Source of the DNA: an uncultured Eubacteriales bacterium
GTDB taxonomy: Bacteria > Bacillota > Clostridia > Oscillospirales > CAG-272
Length of the DNA stretch: 64,000 nucleotides
Direction of reading: 5' to 3'
Assembly: GCA_905205065.1 (NCBI GenBank)
Contig: CAJLCI010000007.1
Span: 1 to 64,000 of the forward strand
In this document: positions 52,159-61,847 of the stretch, one piece after another
Position numbering within the stretch: position 1 is the stretch's first letter
Layout of the letters: the number at the start of each line of letters is the position of its first letter
The notes under the pieces: model-generated
What the model saw: only the letters and a program-made list of their open reading frames with translations
Told to the model about the DNA's origin: nothing
Database searches by the model: none
Translations under genes and position numbers: made by a program

Positions 52159-53112
52159 ATGAAAGTGCTTTTTATGGGAACTCCGGATTTTGCAAAAACA
52201 GCTTTTGAACGTTTGTGCGACAATAAATTTGAGCTCGTCGGAGCAGTAACTCAACCTGATAAGCCAAAAGGCAGAGGCTATTTATTGATGCCTCCTCCGG
52301 TTAAAGAAGCCGCGCTGTCGCACGGTATTCAAGTACTACAACCGCAAACACTCAAAAACGAAGAGTTCAAAAATGATCTTAAAAGACTTTCACCGGATGT
52401 TATCGTCGTTGCGGCATACGGAAAGCTCCTTCCTAATTATGTTCTGAATACTCCCAAATACGGTTGCGTCAATATTCATGCTTCCCTTCTTCCGAGATGG
52501 CGCGGAGCCGCCCCTATACAGCGGTGCATTATGGCAGGAGACAAAAAGACCGGGATTACTACAATGCTGATGGACGAGGGACTTGATACCGGAGATATTC
52601 TTGAAAGTTCGGAAACAGAAATATCGGATACAGACAATTTCGAAACCCTTCATAACAGGTTGTCTATGCTCGGCGCGGAACTGATAGTTTCCACGCTTCG
52701 CAAAATCGAAAACGGAAAACGCGAAAATTTAAGACGCAAGCAAAGCAATGAAAATACGACGTACGCAGCTAAAATAGAAAAATCAGACTGCGTAATCAAT
52801 TTTGAAAAAAGTAATGTCGAAATTTTTAATACTATCCGCGCGCTTTCTCCTTCTCCACTTTCATATTCTATGCTTCACGGAAAACGTATTAAATTTACCG
52901 AGGCAAAGCTTCCGTCCGCAACAACAGAATATAAAAATGCAGTTCCGGGAACTGTAGTATCAGTTTCGGAAGGCATAATTACAGTAAAATGCGGAAAAGG
53001 TAATATAGAAATAACAGGTGTTCTTCCCGAAGGTAAAAAAAGAACTCCGTCAGCGGATTTTATCCGGGGCAGAGGAATCTGCGAGGGAGATCTCTTTACA
53101 CCAATATTGTAA
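52159..53112 (+). CDS. fmt: methionyl-tRNA formyltransferase
   Basis: 317 residues; formylates Met-tRNA(fMet) using 10-formyl-THF, pairing functionally with def upstream and the initiator tRNA at 45-120. Motifs: VLFMGTPDFAKTAFERL, AVTQPDKPKGRG, NIHASLLPRWRGAAPIQ (catalytic region, about 108-124), MDEGLDTGDIL, and a C-terminal OB domain (VPGTVVSVSEGIITVKCG). GGAGGG lies 16 nt before the start, an unusually long spacing. Confidence 0.96.
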   Translation: MKVLFMGTPDFAKTAFERLCDNKFELVGAVTQPDKPKGRGYLLMPPPVKEAALSHGIQVLQPQTLKNEEFKNDLKRLSPDVIVVAAYGKLLPNYVLNTPKYGCVNIHASLLPRWRGAAPIQRCIMAGDKKTGITTMLMDEGLDTGDILESSETEISDTDNFETLHNRLSMLGAELIVSTLRKIENGKRENLRRKQSNENTTYAAKIEKSDCVINFEKSNVEIFNTIRALSPSPLSYSMLHGKRIKFTEAKLPSATTEYKNAVPGTVVSVSEGIITVKCGKGNIEITGVLPEGKKRTPSADFIRGRGICEGDLFTPIL

Positions 53113-53133
53113 ATTCAGGATGGAGGTGCTTTT

Positions 53134-53820
53134 ATGTATTTTAGCATATACGATATGTACTTCATGCTTCCTGCAATCATTGTAACACTATGGGCGCAGT
53201 TTAAAGTAAAAAGTACATTTTCAAAATATTCTTCTGTAAAAACCATAAATGGAAAATCAGGATTTGAAGCGGCAAGAAACATACTCGATCAGAATGGTCT
53301 TCAAAATATTCCGATAGAGCTTGTAAACGGCAAGCTGACCGATCACTATGATCCCAAAGCCGGAGTTATCCGTCTCTCCAACGAGGTTTATAACGGACGC
53401 TCGGTTTCCGCTATCGGAGTTGCGGCCCATGAGGCTGGTCATGCAGTTCAGTATGCAGAACAATATACTCCCGTATATATCAGAAGCGCTATCATACCGA
53501 TGACTAACATATGCTCATATATTTCGTATCCTCTTATAATAATAGGCATTCTGTTATCGTCACCATTGCTTGCCCGAGTCGGCGTTATACTCTTTGCAAT
53601 GGTAGTTCTGTTTCAGCTCATCACTCTTCCCGTTGAGTTTAATGCAAGCGCCCGTGCAATCCGTACATTACCGTCTCTTGGGTTAAATGAAGATGAGATA
53701 ATAGGCTCTAAGCGTGTTCTCAGGGCTGCCGCAATGACTTATGTCGCGGCTCTTTTTACAGCTTTGATGAATTTTCTGCGCCTGCTGACTTATGTAAACA
53801 GAAACCAAAAAAGAAGATAA
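53134..53820 (+). CDS. YugP-type zinc metallopeptidase, membrane bound
   Basis: 228 residues. The zinc motif VAAHEAGHAVQYAE lies at about 96-109. Hydrophobic segments flank it: one near the N-terminus (YFMLPAIIVTLWAQF) and three in the second half (YISYPLIIIGILLSS, ARVGVILFAMVVLFQLITLP, TYVAALFTALMNFLRLL). FNASARAIRTLPSLGL is conserved in the family (Zn_peptidase_2). The gene is commonly found between fmt and rsmB in Clostridia, as here. GGAGGT precedes the ATG. The substrate is unknown. Confidence 0.9.
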   Translation: MYFSIYDMYFMLPAIIVTLWAQFKVKSTFSKYSSVKTINGKSGFEAARNILDQNGLQNIPIELVNGKLTDHYDPKAGVIRLSNEVYNGRSVSAIGVAAHEAGHAVQYAEQYTPVYIRSAIIPMTNICSYISYPLIIIGILLSSPLLARVGVILFAMVVLFQLITLPVEFNASARAIRTLPSLGLNEDEIIGSKRVLRAAAMTYVAALFTALMNFLRLLTYVNRNQKRR

Positions 53821-53939
53821 CGAAAACGCACAACAATAGAGATTTAGAAATGTATTTGCAGAACTGAATTAATGCTAAATTCAATAAAACAGAAAATGCC
53901 ATAAAGCTTTTCAGCGCTTGATTTGTTATATCTAAAAAT

Positions 53940-53980
53940 AAAGATGTTTCTGCTTACAAAAACAGTGACATCTTTATTTA
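53940..53980 (+). terminator. terminator after the metallopeptidase gene
   Basis: AAAGATGT pairs with ACATCTTT around a CTG/CAG inner pair, followed by ATTTAATTAT. It suggests that the PHP gene has its own transcript. Confidence 0.65.
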
Positions 53981-54034
53981 ATTATATAATATAAACATAA
54001 TCATCTTATTACAAAAGGACATAAAATTACATCT

Positions 54035-54760
54035 ATGAAAAAATCAGTTATAAATTTTATAGAAAAATACAGATATAAAATTGAGATGCATGCTCACTCG
54101 TCTCCGGCAAGCCCATGCGGAGTATTTGAACCTGAGGAAGTCATCAGATTGTATGCTGAGTGCGGATATAACGGAATAGTACTCACAAATCATCTGTATT
54201 CATATATGCACTCAAATAAAGAAACCGTACGGCAAACCGTAAATCGTCATGCCGATGATTATGAACGTGCAGCAAGGGAAGGCATTAAATACGGTATCAA
54301 GGTTTATTACGGACTTGAAATACGTTTCGACGGACACCCTAATGATTATCTTATATATGGAATTAATACAGATGATACGGAAAATATTTTTCCTTACCTC
54401 ACAGAATCGCTTGTAAAGTTCCGTTCAGAGTATCAAAACCCGAATATGCTGCTTATTCAGGCTCATCCATGCAGGCCGGGAATAGAACTCGCTCCGCCGA
54501 ACCTTATAGACGGTGTCGAAGTACTTAATTTTCAGCCAAACCATAACAACAGAAATTGCTATGCGGCAAAATTCGCTCGAAAAGTCGGCGGTGTTATAAC
54601 ATCCGGAAGCGATTTTCATTTTCCAGATACGCAGGGTCTCGGCGGAATTTATACAAAACAGCTGCCAGATGACAGTCGTGAGCTTTCATCACTTTTGAGA
54701 AGCGGAGACTATTTGCTTGATATAGGTGGGCTTCCTGTCATTCCTGAATTTATGATTTAA
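54035..54760 (+). CDS. PHP domain metal-dependent phosphoesterase
   Basis: 241 residues. PHP signatures: IEMHAHSSPASPCG (first H-x-H, about 16-29), NGIVLTNHLYSY (about 49), KVYYGLEIRFDG (Glu ligand), LLIQAHPCRPG and GSDFHFPDTQG (last D-x-H, about 190). It resembles the trpH/PolX-like group that hydrolyses nucleotide phosphates, but the exact activity is unknown. It interrupts the usual zinc-peptidase to rsmB order. Confidence 0.8.
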   Translation: MKKSVINFIEKYRYKIEMHAHSSPASPCGVFEPEEVIRLYAECGYNGIVLTNHLYSYMHSNKETVRQTVNRHADDYERAAREGIKYGIKVYYGLEIRFDGHPNDYLIYGINTDDTENIFPYLTESLVKFRSEYQNPNMLLIQAHPCRPGIELAPPNLIDGVEVLNFQPNHNNRNCYAAKFARKVGGVITSGSDFHFPDTQGLGGIYTKQLPDDSRELSSLLRSGDYLLDIGGLPVIPEFMI

Positions 54761-54951
54761 AAGAATAATAAAAAATTATATATAGATAATATGCCTGTCT
54801 CTATGTCAGTAATAAAAACCAGATAAAAGACACCTAAAATTGAAAACTACAGTATAATCTTATCACTCAGATTGCGTCTATAGTTAAAAACACAAAGAAA
54901 GTCATGGTAATTAAAATGAATAATAAAAGCAGCAATAAAAAGGTAAACATT

Positions 54952-56313
54952 ATGACCAATCTGTCTGAAACTGAGAAAAAAGAAAATTCTGAATCTAAAA
55001 TAAATGTAAGAGCTGCGGTTTTTCGCGAGCTTTGCCATTATACTGAAAACGATACATTTATAAATATATCAATTGACAATGCTATAAAAAAACTCAATCT
55101 CACCGGATTTGATCGCGATTTTTTTACCGCACTCGTCTATGGCGTTATCGAAAGGCAGATAACGCTGGATTACTTCCTGTCTAATCTTTCCTCCAAGCCA
55201 CTAAAAAAACTTGATTTAACAGTGCTTACAGCTCTCCGTATGGGCGCATATCAGATATTATTTATGGATCGCATTCCGGACAGCGCAGCCTGCAATGAAA
55301 GCGTTAAACTTATAAAAAAATGTACGGCAAGCGCCGTGCCGTTTGTAAACGCTGTTTTGAGATCGCTCATAAGACAAAAAAACTCTATCATTTTTCCGAA
55401 TAAAACAAAAGCACCTGAAAAATATCTATCAGTCCGTTATTCCGTACCGGAGAAACTAATTGTTATGTGGGAGAAAATGTACGGCAAGGAAATAACCGAA
55501 AATATTCTCTCCGGAATTGACACTCCACCGCCAATAACGCTCCGTGCCAATACTCTGAAAATAACGCGCGAAGAGCTTTTATATAAACTGACGGACAAAG
55601 GTGTAGATGCAGTTTATTCCACTGAATCAAAATATGGTATACGTCTGAGAAAATCTATTCCTGTCAGCTCTCTCGAATGCATGGAAAACGGTCTGTGTAT
55701 CGTTCAGGACGATGCGTCTTCTCTCTCCGTCGAAGCTCTCGATCTCAGTCCGGGACATACAGTTATAGATGTCTGTTCCGCACCGGGAGGGAAAAGTTTA
55801 TCCGCCGCGATGCTGATGAAAAACAAAGGTAAAATTCTTTCTTTTGACTTATATGAAAACAGACTAAAACTTATTAAAGATAGTTCCGATCGTCTTGGTA
55901 TCAGTATTATTCAAACCGAATGTTTTGATAGCACAGAGTACAAAAAAGAGCTGGAATATACCGCAGACCGTATTATATGCGACGTTCCGTGTTCAGGACT
56001 TGGAGTTCTCGCAAAAAAGCCTGATATCAGATGCAGAGCATTCGACCGTGTATGCGAAAGCAACGAATCCGCACTGACTTCGCTTCAATACAAAATACTG
56101 TGCAGCTCGTCACGTTACTTGAAGAAAAACGGTAAAATGACTTACTCTACATGTACATTAAATAAACATGAAAACGAAGATATCGTAAATCGTTTTGTGT
56201 CAGAACATCCCGATTACAAAATACTTGATGTCCGTACATTCTTTCCTGACGGCACATTAGACGCGTATCTGCGAACAGATGGTTTCTTCTATGCTTTAAT
56301 TACACGAACGTAA
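54952..56313 (+). CDS. rsmB: 16S rRNA (cytosine-967-C5)-methyltransferase RsmB
   Basis: About 453 residues. An N-terminal NusB-like helical domain (about 20-140: RAAVFRELCHY, DRDFFTALVYGVIERQITLD, LTALRMGAYQILFMD) binds RNA. The methyltransferase domain has VIDVCSAPGGKSLSAAM (SAM motif I), CDVPCSGLGVLAKKPDIR (catalytic Cys in PC) and TYSTCTLNKHENED (second Cys). Three in-frame starts exist (54904, 54916, 54952); the last has AAAAAGG 8 nt upstream and is chosen. It ends the yicC to rsmB run. Confidence 0.93.
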   Translation: MTNLSETEKKENSESKINVRAAVFRELCHYTENDTFINISIDNAIKKLNLTGFDRDFFTALVYGVIERQITLDYFLSNLSSKPLKKLDLTVLTALRMGAYQILFMDRIPDSAACNESVKLIKKCTASAVPFVNAVLRSLIRQKNSIIFPNKTKAPEKYLSVRYSVPEKLIVMWEKMYGKEITENILSGIDTPPPITLRANTLKITREELLYKLTDKGVDAVYSTESKYGIRLRKSIPVSSLECMENGLCIVQDDASSLSVEALDLSPGHTVIDVCSAPGGKSLSAAMLMKNKGKILSFDLYENRLKLIKDSSDRLGISIIQTECFDSTEYKKELEYTADRIICDVPCSGLGVLAKKPDIRCRAFDRVCESNESALTSLQYKILCSSSRYLKKNGKMTYSTCTLNKHENEDIVNRFVSEHPDYKILDVRTFFPDGTLDAYLRTDGFFYALITRT

Positions 56314-56439
56314 TTTTTACAACCTTTATGTCATTGTAATCTTCCGTGAGACTGTTAAATATACACTACCGCAAAATCATATTGTTATACATACACTTCA
56401 TAAAAATGTGAAATCTATTTTTGCCTGTTATAAATACAA

Positions 56440-56616
56440 ATTTATTTTCTCAGGTACAAATCCTCGTCATAAGGCGTTCCGATTTTGGATCATACCCTCA
56501 CAGAAAAAGATAGTATAACCCGCTGTCCACAAAAGCATACGTCTATACAGTCGATCGTTTTATTGACAAACATTTTATTTAGGAACGCCGTTATAAACGA
56601 GGACATTTCACTATAA
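56440..56616 (+). repeat. dispersed intergenic element, copy 7
   Basis: Left TCCTCGTCATAAGGCGTTCC (56461-56480), middle TCACAGAAAAAGATAG, ACCCGCTGTCC, two or three array-like units, then GAGGACATTTCACTATAAAC at the right. GGAACGCC ... ACGAGGA at 56582-56603 is an imperfect reverse complement of the left end, so this copy could fold into a long hairpin. Confidence 0.75.
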
Positions 56617-56623
56617 ACAAGAT

Positions 56624-56664
56624 AAGGCAGATATACAAACTTAAAATCGCTGTATATCTGCCTT
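56624..56664. terminator. bidirectional terminator between rsmB and yebC
   Basis: AAGGCAGATATACA (56624-56637) pairs perfectly with TGTATATCTGCCTT (56651-56664), a 14-bp stem between convergent genes. Confidence 0.75.
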
Positions 56665-56741
56665 TACTGATAATCTTAAGTTAAATCAGTATTCCCTAAC
56701 TAAATATTAAACAATAAAATCTATTTAACCGCAATTTGTTT

Positions 56742-56919
56742 CGAGGCTTTGCCTGCAAAATCGCTGTGCTTAACAGCGAAACAAAACGTTAGTTTTATAG
56801 CGTTTAACTTTAAGTATACCATAAAACCTGATTAGACCGAAATGCTTCGGCGGTTTGCCTTGTAAAATCGCTGTGCTTAACAGCAAAACAAACGTTAGTC
56901 TTAAAGTGTTTAGCTTTAA
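56742..56919. repeat. imperfect direct duplication of about 72 bp
   Basis: Two copies (about 56742-56813 and 56848-56919, offset about 106 bp) share AAAATCGCTGTGCTTAACAG and AACGTTAGT ... GTTTA-CTTTAA. Each carries a GCTGTGCTTAACAGC palindrome. The block lies at the 3' side of yebC, in intergenic DNA. Confidence 0.75.
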
Positions 56920-56951
56920 AATGTTATACTACCAATTTGTTTACACGGTGA

Positions 56952-57686
56952 TTATTCGTCGTCAACATTCCAATTGTGATAAACATTTACTACATCATCG
57001 TTTTCTTCCAAATGTTCGAGAAGCAAATTCATCTTTTTTATATCTTCTTCGTCGGTAAGCTCTACATAATTTGAAGGGATCTTGTCAGTGTCGCATGATG
57101 CAAGCACATATCCCTTATTCTCAAGCTCATCGCGGACAGAATCAAGATCTTCGGGAAGCGTAAAAATTTCAAAAATATCTCCGTCCGAAGAAAAATCTTC
57201 TGCTCCGGCTTCAAGCGCGACCTCCATAAGACTGTCGGAATCAATACTTTTATCCTCATTATCCACGACGATAACGCCCTTTTCAGTAAAAAGGTAGCTT
57301 ACACAGCCGTTCTGGCCGAGATTTCCTCCGTATTTATCGAAAAAGTGACGGACTTCAGAGGCAGTTCTGTTCCTGTTATCCGTAGCGGCCTCGACAATGA
57401 CTGCAACTCCGGACGGTCCGTATCCTTCATATAAAATCTCCTCATACACAGTTCCGTCTGCGCCGCTCGCCTTTTTGATAATTCGCTCTATATTGTCATT
57501 GGGAACATTCAAAGACTTTGCTTTCGAAATAAGGTCACGCAGCTTTGAGTTCGAAACCGGATCAGGTCCGCCGGCTTTTACGGCAACCGATATTTCCTTT
57601 CCCACCTTAGTAAAGACACTGGCTCTCTGAGCATCTGTCTTTTCCTTTTTATGCATTATATTTTTCCACTTACTATGTCCGGACAT
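56952..57686 (-). CDS. yebC: YebC/PmpR family transcription/translation regulator
   Basis: 244 residues, full length. MSGHSKWKNIMHKKEKTDAQ, RASVFTKVGKEISVAVKAGG, DNIERIIKKASG, YEGYGPSGVAVIVEAATDNR, NRTASEVRHFFDKYGGNLG and CVSYLF are canonical. The family acts as DNA-binding regulators and, in recent work, as translation factors easing ribosome stalling. It is transcribed away from argS in the same direction, 71 bp downstream of it. Confidence 0.95.
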   Translation of the reverse strand: MSGHSKWKNIMHKKEKTDAQRASVFTKVGKEISVAVKAGGPDPVSNSKLRDLISKAKSLNVPNDNIERIIKKASGADGTVYEEILYEGYGPSGVAVIVEAATDNRNRTASEVRHFFDKYGGNLGQNGCVSYLFTEKGVIVVDNEDKSIDSDSLMEVALEAGAEDFSSDGDIFEIFTLPEDLDSVRDELENKGYVLASCDTDKIPSNYVELTDEEDIKKMNLLLEHLEENDDVVNVYHNWNVDDE

Positions 57687-57757
57687 TATAAATACACCGA
57701 CCTTTGGTTCTAAAGGTTTTCCTTTCTATACGTTTATGTTTAAATGATGATTACAAT

Positions 57758-59482
57758 TCAGATCTTTTCAGGGGTACGCATACATATGAGGCTGAGCGCA
57801 TTTCCGAGAACATTTTTTACAGCTGCCACAATCCGGAGTCTAAACGCCTTTTGTTCCGAGGTTTCAGCTCCAACAATCGGGCAATCATGATAAAATTTGT
57901 TAAATGCCGAACAAAGCTCATATATATATCTTGTAATAATTGACGGTTCATATTCTGCAAGCGCGTACTTTATACGTTCAGGAAAGAACGAAAGCACAAG
58001 AAGAAGTTCTCTCTCAGGTGAAGAAACTGAAAATCCAAAACATTCGCCGGAAGACGGAATTGCATCAGTTTTTGAAAGTATGCTGCAAGCTCTCGCGTAT
58101 GTATACTGCGCATAAGGTCCGGTGTTCCCTTCAAAAGAAAGCGCGTCTTCTAATTTAAAACTGATATCCTTAATTCGGCTGTTTAAAAGATAGTAGTAAA
58201 CGACCGCTCCGACTCCAACAGCTTCGGCAACCTCTTCCTTATTTTCAAGCTGCTGATTTTTCTGTTCTATAAGAACTGAAACCTTTTCAATAGCCATTTC
58301 AAACAGATCTTTCAGTAAAACAACATTTCCAGTTCTCGTCGCAAGTTTTTCTCCGTTAATGCTTACTGTGCCATATGGAACATGTACAAGCTTATCGTAC
58401 CAGTCGTATCCCATAAGTTCAACGACCTTGAACCACTGAGAAAAATGTAAGCTTTGTCCCGACGACGTAACATAAATACATTTGTCAAAGTCGTATGTTC
58501 TTTTACGGTAAACCGCGGCGGCAATATCACGCGTCGGATAAAGCGTAGAGCCGTCCCTTTTCAAAATCAGACACGGCGGCATTCCGTATTCCTCAAGGTC
58601 TACAATAGAAGCTCCGTCATCTATCTTGAGCAAATTCTTTTCACGGAGTCTTTCAACCTGTTCAGGCATTTTGTCGGTATAGAAGCTCTCTCCTTTGTAG
58701 GAATCAAACTCAATGTCAAGCTGTCTGTATGTTTTTTTATATTCCTTAAGACTTATATCTACAAACCAATGCCAAAGTTTAAGATTTTCTTTGTCGCCAT
58801 TTTCCAGCTTTGTAAACTCAATTCTTGCATTGTCATTAAGCTCAGGATGAATCTCAGCCTCGTCATGAAATTTCACATACAGGGAAACAAGTTCATCAAT
58901 ACCGCCTTTTTCAATACTTTCGTAAGAACCCCACATGCGGTATGCGGTAATGAGCTTTCCAAACTGTGTCCCCCAATCGCCGAGATGATTAATTCCAATG
59001 CATTTATAACCTGCAAATTCATGAAGCTTCTTCAGTGAATGGCCTATTACTGTCGTGCCGAGATGTCCTATATGAAACGGCTTTGCCACATTGGGAGAAG
59101 AATAGTCAAGAACAACAGTTCTGCCCTTTCCTACATCCGATGAGCCATATTGCTTATCAGCATCAAGAATCTGACACAAAAGGCTGTCTGAAAGGTAAGA
59201 GTCAGAAACTGTAAAATTCAGATATCCCCCGGAAGATGTGATTTTTCCAACGCCATCGGGAAACGTCTCTGACAGCAAGTCAGATAAAGACTGAGCAATA
59301 ACCGGCGGAGCCTTACGAAGCGTTTTGCTGAGCTTAAAGCACGGAAGAGCTATATCTCCCATCTCCTTGTCAGGAGGATACTCAAGCAACTCATATATAT
59401 CATTCGCCGAAGCATCCACGGAAAAATACTTTTTTATTGCTTCGCTCAGTGCTTCGGCTATATTCATTTTTATTTTAAGCAT
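57758..59482 (-). CDS. argS: arginyl-tRNA synthetase
   Basis: About 574 residues. Class I signature FHIGHLGTTVIGHS (HIGH, about 128), NHLGDWGTQFGKLI, and GEKLATRTGNVVLLKDL in the KMSKS position, as is usual for ArgRS. The N-terminal Add-1 domain (about 1-95) and C-terminal anticodon-binding domain (NTGPYAQYTYARACSIL, then YELCSAFNKFYHDCPI) are present. The start is uncertain among GTG 59491, ATG 59482 and ATG 59467; AGAGG lies 11 nt before 59482. Confidence 0.95.
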   Translation of the reverse strand: MLKIKMNIAEALSEAIKKYFSVDASANDIYELLEYPPDKEMGDIALPCFKLSKTLRKAPPVIAQSLSDLLSETFPDGVGKITSSGGYLNFTVSDSYLSDSLLCQILDADKQYGSSDVGKGRTVVLDYSSPNVAKPFHIGHLGTTVIGHSLKKLHEFAGYKCIGINHLGDWGTQFGKLITAYRMWGSYESIEKGGIDELVSLYVKFHDEAEIHPELNDNARIEFTKLENGDKENLKLWHWFVDISLKEYKKTYRQLDIEFDSYKGESFYTDKMPEQVERLREKNLLKIDDGASIVDLEEYGMPPCLILKRDGSTLYPTRDIAAAVYRKRTYDFDKCIYVTSSGQSLHFSQWFKVVELMGYDWYDKLVHVPYGTVSINGEKLATRTGNVVLLKDLFEMAIEKVSVLIEQKNQQLENKEEVAEAVGVGAVVYYYLLNSRIKDISFKLEDALSFEGNTGPYAQYTYARACSILSKTDAIPSSGECFGFSVSSPERELLLVLSFFPERIKYALAEYEPSIITRYIYELCSAFNKFYHDCPIVGAETSEQKAFRLRIVAAVKNVLGNALSLICMRTPEKI

Positions 59483-59619
59483 AAAAACCACTACCTCTGC
59501 GATGCAAAGGCTTCCTTTCTTTCAACACTCATACTTCAAACTATTACCTAATAATATAACATATTTTTGTACAAAATTCAAGATGCTTTATTTATTTTTC
59601 GCTCTATTTAAAAAAACAC

Positions 59620-59648
59620 TTGACAAAACAGAATCTATATGTTATACT
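59620..59648 (+). promoter_or_regulatory. sigma-A promoter of ylxM-ffh
   Basis: TTGACA (59620-59625), 17-bp spacer, TATACT (59643-59648) with an extended -10 TGT just before. Transcription from about 59655 rules out the upstream in-frame start of ylxM. Confidence 0.88.
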
Positions 59649-59679
59649 TTGTAAAGCGTTTTGGTTTACAGGTGATGAG

Positions 59680-60075
59680 ATGACTGAAAAAAACAAGGAC
59701 TCTGAAAGTTCCGCTCTCCGAAATATAAAGAATTCGAAAAATATAAGCCTCGGATTTTTGCTTGATTTTTACGGAGAACTTTTGACTCAAAGACAGCGTG
59801 AACTCTCAGAATATTACTATAACGATGACCTCTCTCTCAGTGAGATTTCAGAACTTACCGGGCTCACAAGACAAGGGGTACGGGCTTCGCTTGAAAAAAG
59901 CAAATCGCTTCTTCTGAATTACGAAAATAAGTTGGGACTTTGTGATAAGTTTCTTGCATTGCGTAATGAAAGTGAAAAAATTATTAAAGAAATTAAAAAG
60001 CTGACCGAAGACGGAAATACCGATACTGCAGCACTCTGTGCAGCCGTAAACCGTCTGAAAAGTCTTTACGAATAG
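59680..60075 (+). CDS. ylxM: YlxM-like helix-turn-helix protein
   Basis: 131 residues from the ATG at 59680. The segment SLGFLLDFYGELLTQRQREL followed by SEYYYNDDLSLSEISELTGL and TRQGVRASLEKSK is the sigma region 4-like HTH of YlxM/p13 proteins. YlxM is encoded next to ffh in Firmicutes and modulates signal-recognition-particle function. AGGTG precedes the ATG. ffh starts 25 bp after its stop. Confidence 0.9.
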   Translation: MTEKNKDSESSALRNIKNSKNISLGFLLDFYGELLTQRQRELSEYYYNDDLSLSEISELTGLTRQGVRASLEKSKSLLLNYENKLGLCDKFLALRNESEKIIKEIKKLTEDGNTDTAALCAAVNRLKSLYE

Positions 60076-60100
60076 AAATCGTCAATAACGGAGGTTTGCA

Positions 60101-61447
60101 GTGTTTGATAATTTAGTCGATAAAATGAACTCGGCATTTAAAAAATTCCGAAGCAAAGGCAAGCTTACCGAAGCCGATGTAAAAGAAGGTATGCGGGAAA
60201 TAAAACTTGCCTTACTTGAAGCGGACGTTAACTATAAGGTCGTAAGAGATTTCATTAAAACGGTTACAGAAAGAGCCGTCGGAACAGAAGTTTTGGAAAG
60301 CTTGATGCCAGGTCAGCAAATCGTAAAAATTGTAAATGAAGAGCTGACAAACACAATGGGAGGCACTCAGTCCAAACTGACAATTTCCTCAAAGCCCCCG
60401 ACAATCGTTATGATGACGGGACTTCAGGGCGCGGGTAAGACCACGCATGCTGCAAAGCTTGCAGGACTTTATAAAAAGCAGGGAAAGCGTCCTCTTCTCG
60501 TTGCCTGTGACGTATACCGCCCTGCAGCGGTCAAGCAGCTGCAGGTTGTCGGCGAGCAGCTCGGCATTCCCGTTTTCTCAATAGAAAACGAAAATGATGC
60601 GGTCAAAATCGCCCGTGAGGGAATAGAGCATGCCGTTAAACATGGACACGACATGGTTTTTATCGATACGGCGGGACGGCTTCACATAGATGAAGCCATG
60701 ATGAATGAGCTGAAAGAAATAAAGGCGGCCGTGAATCCGCACGAAATTCTGCTCGTCGTCGATTCAATGACAGGTCAGGACGCTGTTAATGTCGCTCAGT
60801 CTTTCAATGAACTGCTCGATATAACCGGTGTAATTCTCACAAAACTTGACGGTGATACAAGAGGGGGAGCTGCTCTCAGTGTTCGGTATGTCACCGGAAA
60901 GCCAATAAAGTTTGTGGGAACCGGTGAAAAGCTCGACACTATAGAGCCATTTTACCCTGACCGTATGGCAAGCCGTATTCTCGGTATGGGAGACGTTCTT
61001 ACTCTAATTGAAAAGGCGCAGACAAGTTTCGACGAAAAGAAAGCCGCCGAGCTTGAACAAAAAATGCGCAAATCACAGTTTACGCTTGACGATTATCTTG
61101 AACAGTTTGGTCAAATACGAAATATGGGTTCTATTGAACATCTTATTTCAATGCTTCCGGGTGTAAAACCGGGTGCAATGAAAGATGTAAAGGTTGACGA
61201 AAAAGCGATTGACCGTATGGAAGCAATTATCCGTTCTATGACGATTAAAGAACGGGAAAAACCTGATATTATAAACCCTTCGCGCAAAAGAAGAATTGCA
61301 TCAGGAAGCGGTACATCGGTCGAAGATGTAAACCGGCTGCTCAAGCAATTTGATCAAACTAATAAAATGATGAAACAGCTTTCCGGAAATATGCTCGGAC
61401 GAAAAGCAAAAAAACTATTAGGTAAAAAGGGCAAAATGCCTTTTTGA
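60101..61447 (+). CDS. ffh: signal recognition particle GTPase Ffh
   Basis: 448 residues. NG domain: helical N (about 1-90), P-loop GLQGAGKTTHAAKLAG (about 107), DTAGRL, LTKLDGDTRGGAALSV and FVGTGEKLD. The methionine-rich M domain (about 300-448) binds 4.5S/SRP RNA and signal peptides, ending KKLLGKKGKMPF. It starts with GTG, with GGAGG 7 nt upstream. It targets membrane proteins to the Sec translocon with FtsY. Confidence 0.97.
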   Translation: MFDNLVDKMNSAFKKFRSKGKLTEADVKEGMREIKLALLEADVNYKVVRDFIKTVTERAVGTEVLESLMPGQQIVKIVNEELTNTMGGTQSKLTISSKPPTIVMMTGLQGAGKTTHAAKLAGLYKKQGKRPLLVACDVYRPAAVKQLQVVGEQLGIPVFSIENENDAVKIAREGIEHAVKHGHDMVFIDTAGRLHIDEAMMNELKEIKAAVNPHEILLVVDSMTGQDAVNVAQSFNELLDITGVILTKLDGDTRGGAALSVRYVTGKPIKFVGTGEKLDTIEPFYPDRMASRILGMGDVLTLIEKAQTSFDEKKAAELEQKMRKSQFTLDDYLEQFGQIRNMGSIEHLISMLPGVKPGAMKDVKVDEKAIDRMEAIIRSMTIKEREKPDIINPSRKRRIASGSGTSVEDVNRLLKQFDQTNKMMKQLSGNMLGRKAKKLLGKKGKMPF

Positions 61448-61479
61448 TAAATAATTTATATATTCGGAGGAAATAAAAA

Positions 61480-61722
61480 ATGGTTAAAATCAGACTTAGA
61501 AGAATGGGTTCAAAAAAGAATGCTTTTTATAGAATTGTAGTTGCAGACTCCAGAAGTCCGCGTGACGGCCGTTTTATTGAAGAAATCGGTTACTACAACC
61601 CGCTTACCGATCCGGCTGATGTCAAAATTGACGGTGACAAGGCAAAAGCATGGATTGCAAACGGCGCTCAGCCCACTGATACTGTACGGGCTATACTTAA
61701 GAAAAACGGTATTATTGACTAA
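61480..61722 (+). CDS. rpsP: 30S ribosomal protein S16
   Basis: 80 residues. VKIRLRRMGSKKNAFYRIVV, ADSRSPRDGRFIEEIGYYNP and DTVRAILKKNGIID are fully canonical. GGAGG precedes the ATG. It sits between ffh and khpA, the standard Firmicute order. Confidence 0.97.
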   Translation: MVKIRLRRMGSKKNAFYRIVVADSRSPRDGRFIEEIGYYNPLTDPADVKIDGDKAKAWIANGAQPTDTVRAILKKNGIID

Positions 61723-61847
61723 TTTGGATCATATGTCAATATATGCAATATACAGACGTTTTTAAATTCTCGGTTTTCAAAAATGAGTTAAAACAATTAT
61801 TTTAAATTTTAACCCTGCAAGCCCGAAAGAAAGGAAGTCTTGCTAAA

